From the NCBI RefSeq assembly GCF_000282655.1, contig NZ_AKIV01000064.1:32965-96964 (forward strand): a stretch of 64,000 bases of DNA. Reading direction: 5' to 3'. This document shows positions 45,398 to 53,491 of the stretch, piece by piece (positions within the stretch are counted from its first letter, which is position 1; each line of letters opens with the position of its first letter). The DNA is from Polaromonas sp. CF318 (lineage in GTDB: Bacteria; Pseudomonadota; Gammaproteobacteria; Burkholderiales; Burkholderiaceae_C). Below the pieces are notes generated by a model. The model was not told where the DNA came from. It saw only the letters and a program-made list of their open reading frames with translations, and ran no database searches. The position numbers were made by a program, and so were the translations under genes.

Positions 45398-46050
45398 AGA
45401 CACTCAGGATCCTGATCGGCGACGACCACCGCATCGTGCGCGAGGGCTTGAAGCAGGTGCTGGCCGACGCGCCCGAGATCGAGGTGGCGGCCGAGGCTGA
45501 AACCGGCCCCGAGGTCCTGCAGCGCGTGCAGGCCCTGGACGGCGACAAAGGCCTGGACGCGGTGCTGCTGGACATCGCCCTGCCCGACCGCGACGGCCTG
45601 GACGTGCTGCAGGCCCTGAAGAAACAATGGCCGCGCCTGCCGGTGCTGATGCTCAGCACCTACCCCGAAAAACAATACGCCGTGCGCTGCATCAAGCTGG
45701 GCGCGGCCGGCTACCTGAACAAAAGCGCGAATCCCGACGACATGATCGCCGCGGTGCGCAAGGTGGCCGGTGGCGGCATCTATGTCTCGGCGATCGCCGC
45801 CGAAGCCCTGGCCGGCGCCGTGGGCGGCGGCGCGGCCGGCAGCGGCACCGAATCGCTGTCGCACCGCGAGTACCAGGTGTTCCGCCTGCTCACGGCCGGC
45901 AAGTCCGTGGGCGAAATTGGTGCGCAGCTGAGCCTGGCGGCCAACACCGTGAGCACCTACCGCGCGCGCATCCTTGAAAAAACCGGCACCCGCAACGACG
46001 TGGAGCTCGCGCTGTACGCCGAGCGCCTGGCCAAAGCGCCGAATTTGTAG
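45394..46050 (+). CDS. LuxR/NarL-family response regulator
   Basis: A 218-residue protein. The receiver domain has ILIGDDHRIVREGLKQVL, the Asp in DAVLLDIALPDRDGLDVL, and the Lys in GYLNKSANPDDM. The HTH is LSHREYQVFRLLTAGKSVGEIGAQLSLAANTVSTYRARILEKTG. It is coupled to the kinase (ATGA overlap) and followed by transporter genes for a nitrogen compound, so it probably activates them. A 7-2-7 palindrome overlaps its stop codon. Confidence 0.93.
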   Translation: MKTLRILIGDDHRIVREGLKQVLADAPEIEVAAEAETGPEVLQRVQALDGDKGLDAVLLDIALPDRDGLDVLQALKKQWPRLPVLMLSTYPEKQYAVRCIKLGAAGYLNKSANPDDMIAAVRKVAGGGIYVSAIAAEALAGAVGGGAAGSGTESLSHREYQVFRLLTAGKSVGEIGAQLSLAANTVSTYRARILEKTGTRNDVELALYAERLAKAPNL

Positions 46051-46062
46051 GGCTGGCCCTAC
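46047..46062. promoter_or_regulatory. 7-2-7 palindrome before the transporter genes
   Basis: GTAGGGC-TG-GCCCTAC has perfect 7-base arms with a 2-base spacer, overlapping the regulator stop. It is a candidate binding site for the NarL-type regulator, which favour 7-2-7 sites, or a read-through hairpin. A competing hairpin GCCCT/AGGGC overlaps it. Confidence 0.35.
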
Positions 46063-46167
46063 AGCGCTTAGGGCGGGGCCCGGCGATTTGCGGCAGCGGC
46101 CTCACAGACCGCGTCCACAGGCCCGGGCCTTGCATGGAATCCCGCATCTTTGCCACAGGGGTTTCTC

Positions 46168-47444
46168 ATGTCCAACCGTTTCGATGCCTATGATGCCGAC
46201 CGTCCGCTGATGCTGCGCTGCGCCTGCGGCGAAAACCACGCGCCGGGTGAACACGACGGTGCCGCCGCCAGCCCGCAGCAGCTCTCGCAGGACTTCATGG
46301 AAGCCAGCCTGGTGAAAGCGCTGTTCCCGGTCGACAGCGTGCGCCGCGGCTTTCTGCGCGCGGTGGGCGCCAACACGGCGCGCGCGGCGATTGCCTCGGT
46401 GCTGCCGCTGGGCGCGCTGCAGGCCATGGCGCAGGAGCGCAGCCCGCTGGAAAAGAAGGCCTCAACGTGCAGCTCAACAAGACCGCCGGCTGGGCGCTGA
46501 TACGCGACAAGATGATCAACAGGGAGCATGACGCCTCGCACTTCCTGTCGCCCATGCCGCTGGCCATGACCATGGGCCTGGGCTCCAACCAGGTCAACAT
46601 GAACGTCGCCAGCATCCAGAACACCAACGGCCAGGCCATCACGCTGCACGTCAAGCACAAGGCCAACCGCGACCCGAAAAACTGGAAGGGCTTCAAGTTC
46701 GCCATCCCCTTCGAGTACAGCATGCACAACTTCCTGCTGCGCTACTACCTCGCCGAGAACGGCCTGAACCCCGACACCGACGTGCAGCTGCGCGTGGTGC
46801 CGCCGCCCGAGATGGTGGCCAACCTGCGCGCCGGCAACATCGACGGCTTCCTGGGCCCCGACCCCTTCAACCAGCGCGCGGTGTACGACGAGGTCGGCTT
46901 CATCCACATCCTGTCCAAGGAAATCTGGGACGGCCATCCCTGCTGCGCCTTTGGCGTGAGCGATGAGTTCATCAAGCAGAACCCCAACACCTTCGCGGCG
47001 CTGTACCGCGCGGTGCTGGGCGCCTCCTTCATGGCCAGCCAGCCCAAGGACCGCGACCTGATCGCCAAGGTCATCGCGCCCACGCAATACCTGAACCAGC
47101 CCGAGGCCGTGCTGCAGCAGGTGCTGACCGGCAAGTTCGCCGACGGCCTGGGCAATATCCGCAACGTGCCCGACCGCGCCAACTTCGACCCCGTGCCCTG
47201 GCAGAGCATGGCCGTGTGGATGCTCACGCAGATGAAGCGCTGGGGCTATGTGAAAGGCGAGGTCAACTACAGGCAGATCGCCGAGAAGGTCTTCATGCTG
47301 ACCGACGCCAAGAAGCAGATGGCGCTGGCCGGCTTCAAGCCGCCCGAAGGCGCTTACAAAAAATTCAAGGTCATGGGCAAGGAGTTTGACCCGGCAAAGC
47401 CAGACGAGTACGTAAAAAGTTTTGCGATTAACAAGCTAGCCTGA
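46168..47444 (+). pseudogene. Broken ABC transporter substrate-binding protein (NrtA/CynA-like)
   Basis: The N-terminal part from ATG 46168 has a Cys/His motif (MLRCACGENHAPGEH) and a Tat-like signal (VRRGFLRAVGANTARAAIASVLPLGALQAMAQERSPLEKK), then leaves frame at about 46458. The rest, GLNVQLNKTAGWALIRDKMINREHDASHFLSPMPLA through the C-terminus, continues in another frame to 47444. NrtA-family proteins normally have about 25 residues between these parts, the LKIGFIPITCATPL-type strand, and they are missing. So there is an internal deletion and a frameshift, unless this is an assembly error. The family binds nitrate, nitrite or cyanate in the periplasm. Confidence 0.85.
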
Positions 47445-47445
47445 C

Positions 47446-48312
47446 ATGTTCAAGTCCTTGAACCTCAGGGCGGGCCTGGTCTCGCTGCTCATCTTCCTGA
47501 CCATTCTCGGCATCTGGTATGTGGCCACGCTGCCCGCTCCAGGAACGCCGGCCGCCAGCACGGCCGGCCTGAGCGCCGAGCAGATCGAATACCAGAAGAT
47601 GATGGGCAAGGACCCGGGCAGCAGCAAGACCACGGGTTTCCCCACGCTGGGCCAGATGGGCACGGCTATCTGGAAGCAGGTCTCCAACCCGCTTTACGAC
47701 AACGGCCCCAACGACAAGGGCATCCTGATCCAGCTGGGCCATTCGCTGGCGCGTGTGGGTTTAGGCTTTTTGCTGGCCTGCGCGGTCGCCGTGCCGCTGG
47801 GTTTTGTGATCGGCATGTCGCCGCTGCTGCGCCGCGCGTTTGACCCCTTTATCCAGGTGCTCAAGCCGATCTCGCCGCTGGCCTGGATGCCGCTGGCGCT
47901 TTACACCATCAAGGATTCGTCGATCTCGGGCATTTTTGTGATCTTTATCTGCTCGGTCTGGCCCATGCTGATCAACACCGCCTTTGGCGTGGCCTCGGTC
48001 AAACGCGAATGGCTTAATGTGGCCAGCACGCTGGAAGTCAAGCCCCTGCGCAAGGCCTTCCAGGTCATCCTGCCCGCGGCCGCGCCCACGATATTGACCG
48101 GCATGCGCATCTCCATGGGCATTGCCTGGCTGGTCATCGTGGCCGCCGAGATGCTGGTGGGCGGCACCGGCATAGGCTATTTCGTCTGGAACGAGTGGAA
48201 CAACCTCTCGCTCACCAACGTGATCTTCGCCATCCTGGTCATAGGCATCGTCGGCATGCTGCTGGACCTGGCGTTTGCGCAGCTGCAGAAGGCGGTCACT
48301 TATGTGGAGTGA
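47446..48312 (+). CDS. ABC transporter permease (NrtB/CynB-like)
   Basis: A 288-residue protein. After TM1 (LVSLLIFLTILGIWYVATLP) there is a polar loop, then the permease core: RVGLGFLLACAVAVPLGFVIGMSPLLRRAFDPFIQVLKPISPLAWMPLALYTIKDSSISGIFVIFICSVWPMLINTAFGV. The EAA-type ATPase contact is NVASTLEVKPLRKAFQVILPAAAPTILTGMRISMGIAW. It starts right at the end of the binding-protein gene. The family carries nitrate, nitrite, cyanate or bicarbonate. Confidence 0.92.
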   Translation: MFKSLNLRAGLVSLLIFLTILGIWYVATLPAPGTPAASTAGLSAEQIEYQKMMGKDPGSSKTTGFPTLGQMGTAIWKQVSNPLYDNGPNDKGILIQLGHSLARVGLGFLLACAVAVPLGFVIGMSPLLRRAFDPFIQVLKPISPLAWMPLALYTIKDSSISGIFVIFICSVWPMLINTAFGVASVKREWLNVASTLEVKPLRKAFQVILPAAAPTILTGMRISMGIAWLVIVAAEMLVGGTGIGYFVWNEWNNLSLTNVIFAILVIGIVGMLLDLAFAQLQKAVTYVE

Positions 48313-48316
48313 ACCC

Positions 48317-49150
48317 ATGACGCGTACCCCTGTCGCCACACCATCGAAAGAACACATGCAGGGATTTCTCAAGATCGAAGGGCTCAGCAAGACCTTCACG
48401 CCCGGCAGGCCGGTGTTTGCCGATGTGTCCTTCAGCATCAGCAAGGGCGAGTTTGTCTGCATCATCGGCCACTCGGGCTGCGGCAAGACCACCATCCTCA
48501 ATGTGCTGGCCGGGCTGGACAGCGCGAGCGCCGGCCACGTGTTCATGGACCAGCGCGAGATAGGCGGCCCCAGCCTGGAGCGCGGCGTGGTCTTCCAGAG
48601 CCATGCGCTCATGCCCTGGCTCACGGTGCGCAAAAACATCGCCTTTGCCGTGATTTCGCGCTGGCCCGACTGGACTGCCGCGCAGGTCAACGCCCATGTC
48701 GAGAAATTCGTTGCCATGGTGGGCCTGTCGGCCGCCATCGACAAAAAGCCTTCGCAGCTTTCAGGCGGCATGAAGCAGCGCGTGGGCATCGCCCGCGCCT
48801 TTGCCATCCAGCCCAAGATGCTGCTGCTCGACGAGCCCTTTGGCGCGCTTGACGCGCTGACCCGCGGCACCATACAGGACGAACTCATGGCCATCGTGCG
48901 TGAGACGCAGCAGACCGTCTTCATGATCACCCACGACGTGGACGAGGCGATTTTGCTGGCCGACCGCATCCTCCTGATGAGCAACGGCACGGACAACGAG
49001 GGCGTTTACGCACCCGGCCGCATTGCCGAGGAAGTCATCAACCCCTTGCCCCGCGAACGCAGCCGCGCCGGCCTGCACCATCTGCCCGGCTACTACGACC
49101 TGCGCAACCACATCGTCGACTTCCTGGTCACGCGCGCCAAGGCGCATTGA
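48317..49150 (+). CDS. ABC transporter ATP-binding protein (NrtD/CynD-like)
   Basis: A 277-residue ATPase with Walker A GHSGCGKTT, signature LSGGMKQRVGIARAFA, Walker B MLLLDEPFGALD and the D- and H-loops (THDVDEAILLADRILLMSNG). It ends with NHIVDFLVTRAKAH, the tail of the nitrate/taurine-type group. It powers uptake by the permease at 47446. It is last of the transporter genes, 59 bases ahead of cyanase. Confidence 0.93.
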   Translation: MTRTPVATPSKEHMQGFLKIEGLSKTFTPGRPVFADVSFSISKGEFVCIIGHSGCGKTTILNVLAGLDSASAGHVFMDQREIGGPSLERGVVFQSHALMPWLTVRKNIAFAVISRWPDWTAAQVNAHVEKFVAMVGLSAAIDKKPSQLSGGMKQRVGIARAFAIQPKMLLLDEPFGALDALTRGTIQDELMAIVRETQQTVFMITHDVDEAILLADRILLMSNGTDNEGVYAPGRIAEEVINPLPRERSRAGLHHLPGYYDLRNHIVDFLVTRAKAH

Positions 49151-49209
49151 CCTACCGCCCTTTTCATTTCACTTTTCCAAAACCCCCTCAAACACAGGAG
49201 CCAAAAACC

Positions 49210-49653
49210 ATGAACCGCAACGACATCACCGAAAAAATCATCACCGTCAAAGTCAGCAAAGGCATCACCTGGGAGTCCGTCGCCAAAAAGGTCGGCCTCA
49301 GCAAGGAATGGACCACCGCAGGCTGCCTGGGCCAGATGACCTTCGACGCCAAGCAGGCCAAAGTGATTGGCAAAATTTTTGGCCTCACGGCCGAAGAACA
49401 GAAATGGCTGCAAGTCGTGCCCTACAAAGGCTCGCTGCCCACACCCGTCCCCACCGACCCGCTGATCTACCGCTGGTATGAAATCGTGAGCGTCTACGGC
49501 ACCACCATCAAGGAACTGATCCACGAAGAATTCGGCGACGGCATCATGAGTGCGATTGACTTCAGCATGGACATCGTGCGTGAGCCTGATCCCAAGGGGG
49601 ACCGGGTCAATGTGGTGTTGTCAGGGAAGTTTTTGCCGTACAAGACTTATTGA
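49210..49653 (+). CDS. cynS: Cyanate hydratase (cyanase)
   Basis: A 147-residue protein (E. coli enzyme 156) with catalytic residues Arg88, Glu91 and Ser114 in YRWYEIVSVYGTTIKELIHEEFGDGIMSAIDFSM, equivalent to Arg96, Glu99 and Ser122 of the E. coli enzyme. The N-terminal helical part has ITWESVAKKVGLSKEWTTAGCLGQM. Cyanase makes ammonia and CO2 from cyanate and bicarbonate. Next to the transporter genes it supports cyanate use as a nitrogen source. The ATG follows AGGAGCC. Confidence 0.97.
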   Translation: MNRNDITEKIITVKVSKGITWESVAKKVGLSKEWTTAGCLGQMTFDAKQAKVIGKIFGLTAEEQKWLQVVPYKGSLPTPVPTDPLIYRWYEIVSVYGTTIKELIHEEFGDGIMSAIDFSMDIVREPDPKGDRVNVVLSGKFLPYKTY

Positions 49654-49678
49654 GCTACCGACTGAGCCCACGACTTAC

Positions 49679-49702
49679 GCGATATAGCGAGATAGCGAGA
49701 TA
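49679..49702 (+). repeat. Short 8-base tandem repeat at the edge of the accessory operon
   Basis: GCGATATA, GCGAGATA and GCGAGATA stand in tandem between the cynS stop and the last island gene. It marks the left edge of the low-G+C segment. Confidence 0.6.
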
Positions 49703-49713
49703 GACGAGAAGGG

Positions 49714-50487
49714 TTACCTGGCACGGCGCGCCCTCAGCTCGCGCATTGACTGTGAAGCACGTGGATTTAGCGCCCAAGAAGCGTGGAACTCCAGCATTCC
49801 GCGCGTGGCGTATAGAGACAACTTGCTCCTGTTGTTCGGCAGAAGTTTTCCTGGAAGCCCCTCGTGCAAGAGTGAAGCTTTGACGTGCGGCGGCGCAATG
49901 ACTACCCAGAAGTAGAAGCCGTATATCGCGACAAGACGAAGGGTTGCACCTGGAAGGGGATTTTCGGGCATGTCGACTCGAGCGCACCGTATAGAGATTG
50001 CTGGAATCTCCTTTACCGTCTCGCTTCCTGGCGACCAGTTTGGGTTCGGTGATGAATGAATTAGTTCGAGTCGAACCTGTATGCCTGTAGGCAATTCACC
50101 GCCATTGAGCACGAACTCGACGTGCCTAGAAAGCACCTCAACATCTGACTCGTTCATCCTTGCTGAGTTGTATGAAATTTTAAGGAGCCAACGCAAAAGC
50201 ACTTCGTAGTCATAGATGAAAGTTCTGGGTTGTCGTCGAATGGCCGGGCGACTGAATTGAGCATCGAACAAGTCGCAGATGTATGCGTCAAGTGCGCTGA
50301 GTGGTCCGTTGTTACAAGCAGAACAAACGTCCTTGATCGTAAGTTCGGCGTCAACGAACTTTTCGAGCTTGCCAAGGTAACTTGTATTGATATCTTTAGC
50401 GCGCTTGATGATGCCAGCGGGCCAAATATGCTCCCTAGTGAGAGAGCCGGCCTTCTTGCAGTATGCGCAGACGCGCGAGGAGTTCAT
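49714..50487 (-). CDS. HNH endonuclease-like protein
   Basis: A 257-residue protein. The N-terminus has Cys7-AY-Cys10, REHIWP with His20, and DVCSACNNGPLS with Cys55, Cys58 and Asn59-Asn60. CxxC-x9-H-x34-CxxC-NN matches the zinc-coordinated HNH nuclease layout. The rest (residues 75-257) has no recognised motif. It is the last gene of a five-gene minus-strand operon, starting 6 bases after the previous stop. Catalytic activity is not proven; the HNH core is minimal. Confidence 0.65.
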   Translation of the reverse strand: MNSSRVCAYCKKAGSLTREHIWPAGIIKRAKDINTSYLGKLEKFVDAELTIKDVCSACNNGPLSALDAYICDLFDAQFSRPAIRRQPRTFIYDYEVLLRWLLKISYNSARMNESDVEVLSRHVEFVLNGGELPTGIQVRLELIHSSPNPNWSPGSETVKEIPAISIRCARVDMPENPLPGATLRLVAIYGFYFWVVIAPPHVKASLLHEGLPGKLLPNNRSKLSLYATRGMLEFHASWALNPRASQSMRELRARRAR

Positions 50488-50493
50488 TTTTTC

Positions 50494-51345
50494 CTATCCG
50501 GCATATTTGGCAGTCAAAGCCGTCAATCTTGCCTCGTGAACCTCAGGCAAGCGCTTAGCGAGCCAGGTTAAGACTTGCCACTGCTTCATTTGCCCTAAGG
50601 ACCAAACGACAAGTCCGAAACGGTCGTCGCCTTCAAATCGTTTCACGACTGCCTTCGCCTGGGCTACCGTCAGTTCGCGTCCAAGCTTGGCCAATACGTA
50701 GCAGTATGAGATGCCGTCAACGCTTTCAAGCTCTCCGACGGTTTCAGGCGCGATTTCCGCTAATCGAAGATATAGACGTGACCGCATCCACCCCTCCGAC
50801 AAAGCTGGCATAAGGTCCCCTCGCATTGCAAGCAGACGCACTGGCGGAAGTAGCTTAACCAACAGCAATGCAGATTCGGGGTCTCGGTACATCTCCCATG
50901 TGGCTAAGAGTAGTTCGATCTGGACCCACCCCACTGCATTGGCCGCCTTGTAACCGCGACGTCGGACTACTACATAGCGGGACGAAAAGAATCCTGCCTG
51001 AATCCGCTCCTGCGCCTTGCGGGGCAAAGTTGGATGCAAGGAAGAAAGGCAATAACCAAGACCCTGCCTGGCACGGGAGTCCGCGGACGAAAGGTCCTGC
51101 AACAGAGTCTCTGTCAACTGGAGATGTTCCGCACATACCTTGTGTGCGACATCGCGCACGACTTTTTGGAGTAGCGCGTCTCGCAACTTAGAAGACTTTC
51201 CCGCCTCGAGACGAAGAAGATCGACAGCCTCATGAGGAGAGAGGCAATTAACACACGCACGGAAGAGGCCAAAATCATCGGTGACTGAAATGGCCACTGC
51301 AAGTCCACGCAGATACGAACCACGGCCACCCTGAGTGTTTTCCAT
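50494..51345 (-). CDS. Predicted helical-repeat protein of unknown function
   Basis: A 283-residue protein that reads as short amphipathic helices in HEAT-like pairs: LRDALLQKVVRDVAHKVCAEHLQLTETLLQDLSSADSRARQGLGYCLSSLHP, YVVVRRRGYKAANAVGW and LVVWSLGQMKQWQVLTWLAKRLPEV. No catalytic signature is seen. ATG 51345 is 3 bases past the upstream stop, with GAGGAAG 10 bases before it. It may act as a scaffold or sensor with the nuclease-like neighbours. Family assignment not recognised. Confidence 0.55.
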   Translation of the reverse strand: MENTQGGRGSYLRGLAVAISVTDDFGLFRACVNCLSPHEAVDLLRLEAGKSSKLRDALLQKVVRDVAHKVCAEHLQLTETLLQDLSSADSRARQGLGYCLSSLHPTLPRKAQERIQAGFFSSRYVVVRRRGYKAANAVGWVQIELLLATWEMYRDPESALLLVKLLPPVRLLAMRGDLMPALSEGWMRSRLYLRLAEIAPETVGELESVDGISYCYVLAKLGRELTVAQAKAVVKRFEGDDRFGLVVWSLGQMKQWQVLTWLAKRLPEVHEARLTALTAKYAG

Positions 51346-51350
51346 ACCGG

Positions 51351-52040
51351 CTACGCTTCCTCGGATACATAAGCGATGAAAGCTTTACCAATCTCCGTGG
51401 TGCGCGATTCCACCATGCCATTGCCGGTCATGTTGACGTTGAGAAATTGTCCTTGATGGATCAGTCCTCGCGCCTGAAGGTCACGAACGATTTGCTCGTA
51501 GACCTCGCGCCGACCGCGAACAACGGGGAGACAGTGTTCAACAACGGCCGATACGCTACCCATACCCCAACCGGGATACTGCATCTGATGCTGTTCCATC
51601 CAGCGAACAGGGCCGTTGAGTATTGCGAGCATTGCTATATGCAACGGGGTAAGTTCGTCAACAAATTGAAGAAACATTAACTGAAGCTGCTCGTCCGGTC
51701 CGTCCGGAAGCCCGGCATGAAGAATCGCACCTCTCAACGCACTGATCTTCTCATCTTGATGGTTGCGCAGCGCAATTGTTGTTGCTTGAATAGCAATAGT
51801 GATGAAAAGCTCGTTTTGCGATAGGTTTTCGGCAGAAAGGCCCTCCACTCGTTGCTCCAACTGCGAAACTACTTCGGCAAGTTGTTTGAACCATTTCTCT
51901 CTTCGCCGTTCGATAGGGGGAGCAAACAACGTCTCAAGTAGCACGGACAGTGGCCCTCCAGCGGTCGGTACGGCGCTCGCAATGCTTTTCACTATCGCAT
52001 GGACGGTATCGCCTGTCGCTTTTTCTGGAAGTTTTTCCAT
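51351..52040 (-). CDS. Conserved helical protein with possible winged-helix C-terminus
   Basis: A 229-residue protein with SAVPTAGGPLSVLLETLFAPPIERRREKWFKQLAEVVSQLEQRVEGL and ISALRGAILHAGLPDGPDEQLQLMFLQFVDELTPLHIAMLAIL. From memory this pair of blocks recurs in a widespread family of unknown function, usually in variable regions. The C-terminal YEQIVRDLQARGLIHQGQ resembles a winged-helix. An AGGAG lies 6-10 bases before ATG 52040, which decides the start against a GTG 6 bases upstream. Confidence 0.55.
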   Translation of the reverse strand: MEKLPEKATGDTVHAIVKSIASAVPTAGGPLSVLLETLFAPPIERRREKWFKQLAEVVSQLEQRVEGLSAENLSQNELFITIAIQATTIALRNHQDEKISALRGAILHAGLPDGPDEQLQLMFLQFVDELTPLHIAMLAILNGPVRWMEQHQMQYPGWGMGSVSAVVEHCLPVVRGRREVYEQIVRDLQARGLIHQGQFLNVNMTGNGMVESRTTEIGKAFIAYVSEEA

Positions 52041-52080
52041 CCCCACTCCTAAGTTGTCGCGTTGGATAAACCGCGCTGCT

Positions 52081-52986
52081 TCAGCCGTTAGCGCCTTCTA
52101 TGCCGATGGCAATCGCCGCTGAGATGGGGCCAGATCTTTCCGAAAATAGGCTTCGCATGGTGTTCTGGTCTTCCGTATCGATGATTTTTCCTTCTTTGCA
52201 ACCAAGAACCAGATCAGCTACGAAGTAATCAAGACACCAGCCTGCCATATGGCGATTGCGGCCCGCTAGTCCCTGCATATCTTGGAACGATGGAGTAAAA
52301 GTTGGTGACTTACCTACCATTTTCTGTGCAACTAGCGCTGCGGGTACCACTCGAGTTCCCGCGTTGCCTGCACCGATCAGCTTAGGCTTTGACGCCATGG
52401 GCGTTTGCACTTCGAAAGGAACTGCCCATGGGTTGTAGAACAGATAATGCACCGGAATATTTCGTGTTCTTTCGAACTCGGCAATTGCGCTGGCCTGATG
52501 ACCCCCGGCCTGCAGAGACTTGTATTTGGATGACGGTGAAAAGCGAAATGTAGTTGGACTGGATAGCGCCACCGTGATCTCATCCGAAGGAAAAAGCCTA
52601 CCGAATCCTATGTGGTAGTCATCGATGGAATCGGACGCTACCGTGTCACCGCCTAATGGGAAGAGACGCTTGGACTGCAAAAGAGCGACTTTCTTCGCAC
52701 ATACACGGCCACCGATCCGAACAAAGACGAGCAGACCAATATCTGCGACTTCCCATGAATGAAAGTGTCGTCGACCTCCCAAAAAATGAGTGTCGATACG
52801 AACAGTCCAGTTCGGGGCCACCAACGCTGGCGACGAGAATGCTGCGAGTTGATCGATAAGCGCCATGTCGAGAGCGGTTTCGTGAACATTCGGCACACGT
52901 GCAATTCGACGACTCAATTCTTTGTCGCACGCGCGAAATACCCTGCGAACATATGCGACAACCTCTTGGGGTAGTGGCGGGATCAT
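52081..52986 (-). CDS. Protein with a PD-(D/E)XK-like nuclease motif
   Basis: A 301-residue protein from ATG 52986. The segment WEVADIGLLVFVR (Glu79, Asp82) is followed by KKVALLQSKRLFPLGG (Gln104, Lys106), with Glu36 in HETALDMALIDQ upstream. E...E-x2-D...QxK matches the restriction-endonuclease-like core, where Gln can replace the second acid. The C-terminal part ends in SISAAIAIGIEGANG-like sequence. A GTG at 53019 would lengthen it by 11 residues. It is the second gene of the five-gene operon. A nuclease role is inferred from the motif only. Confidence 0.5.
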   Translation of the reverse strand: MIPPLPQEVVAYVRRVFRACDKELSRRIARVPNVHETALDMALIDQLAAFSSPALVAPNWTVRIDTHFLGGRRHFHSWEVADIGLLVFVRIGGRVCAKKVALLQSKRLFPLGGDTVASDSIDDYHIGFGRLFPSDEITVALSSPTTFRFSPSSKYKSLQAGGHQASAIAEFERTRNIPVHYLFYNPWAVPFEVQTPMASKPKLIGAGNAGTRVVPAALVAQKMVGKSPTFTPSFQDMQGLAGRNRHMAGWCLDYFVADLVLGCKEGKIIDTEDQNTMRSLFSERSGPISAAIAIGIEGANG

Positions 52987-53038
52987 GCTTTGCACTCTGA
53001 CGTCAAAGGCAATGGGCACTTTGCGGCGCTGTTGTGCC

Positions 53039-53491
53039 TCATGTGAAGAACGCTTTCGCCTGCAAATCTCCCACGCGCACTGGTAGCCCTTTTGCTTTCG
53101 CCATACTTCTGACCAGACTTCTGTAGTCGCTCTTATTGCCCTTACAGAAAAATTGCACGTGGTTCAGTGCCTCTGAGTAAGCACTAAATATCTGGAGTTT
53201 TCCCCTGTTGGCCCCGGTTTCGTAGGGGTCACACGTATCGCACCACCAATGTGGGACTATGTTGTCCAGGTAGACGCTGAGACGAGTTGCTGTATTCGTG
53301 CAACTACGACCCCAGCACTTCGTGGTGTATGGTTTCTTATCGAATTTTTGGACGAGACGCTTAGCCTCACTTTTCATGGCGAGAAGGGGTCCCGTGGGAA
53401 TTTGTCCGAGCAGCCAGTGAACATAGGCTGGCTCCTTCAGAACGACTTCCTCCATCGACTTGCCTTTGTGCATACCAACTAGAGCTTGCAT
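53039..53491 (-). CDS. Zinc-ribbon protein with EXOXC/DUF3820-like N-terminus
   Basis: A 150-residue protein starting MQALVGMHKGKSMEEVVLKEPAYVHWLLGQ, resembling the short basic module at the C-terminus of exonuclease X and in DUF3820 proteins (pattern G-H-K-G-K...YL-W-LL). A Cys cluster follows: Cys59-x4-Cys64 and Cys84-x2-Cys87 (HWWCDTC), a probable zinc ribbon. GGGAGG lies 7 bases before ATG 53491, which decides the start. It is first in the operon. It may bind DNA; no catalytic domain is seen. Confidence 0.55.
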   Translation of the reverse strand: MQALVGMHKGKSMEEVVLKEPAYVHWLLGQIPTGPLLAMKSEAKRLVQKFDKKPYTTKCWGRSCTNTATRLSVYLDNIVPHWWCDTCDPYETGANRGKLQIFSAYSEALNHVQFFCKGNKSDYRSLVRSMAKAKGLPVRVGDLQAKAFFT

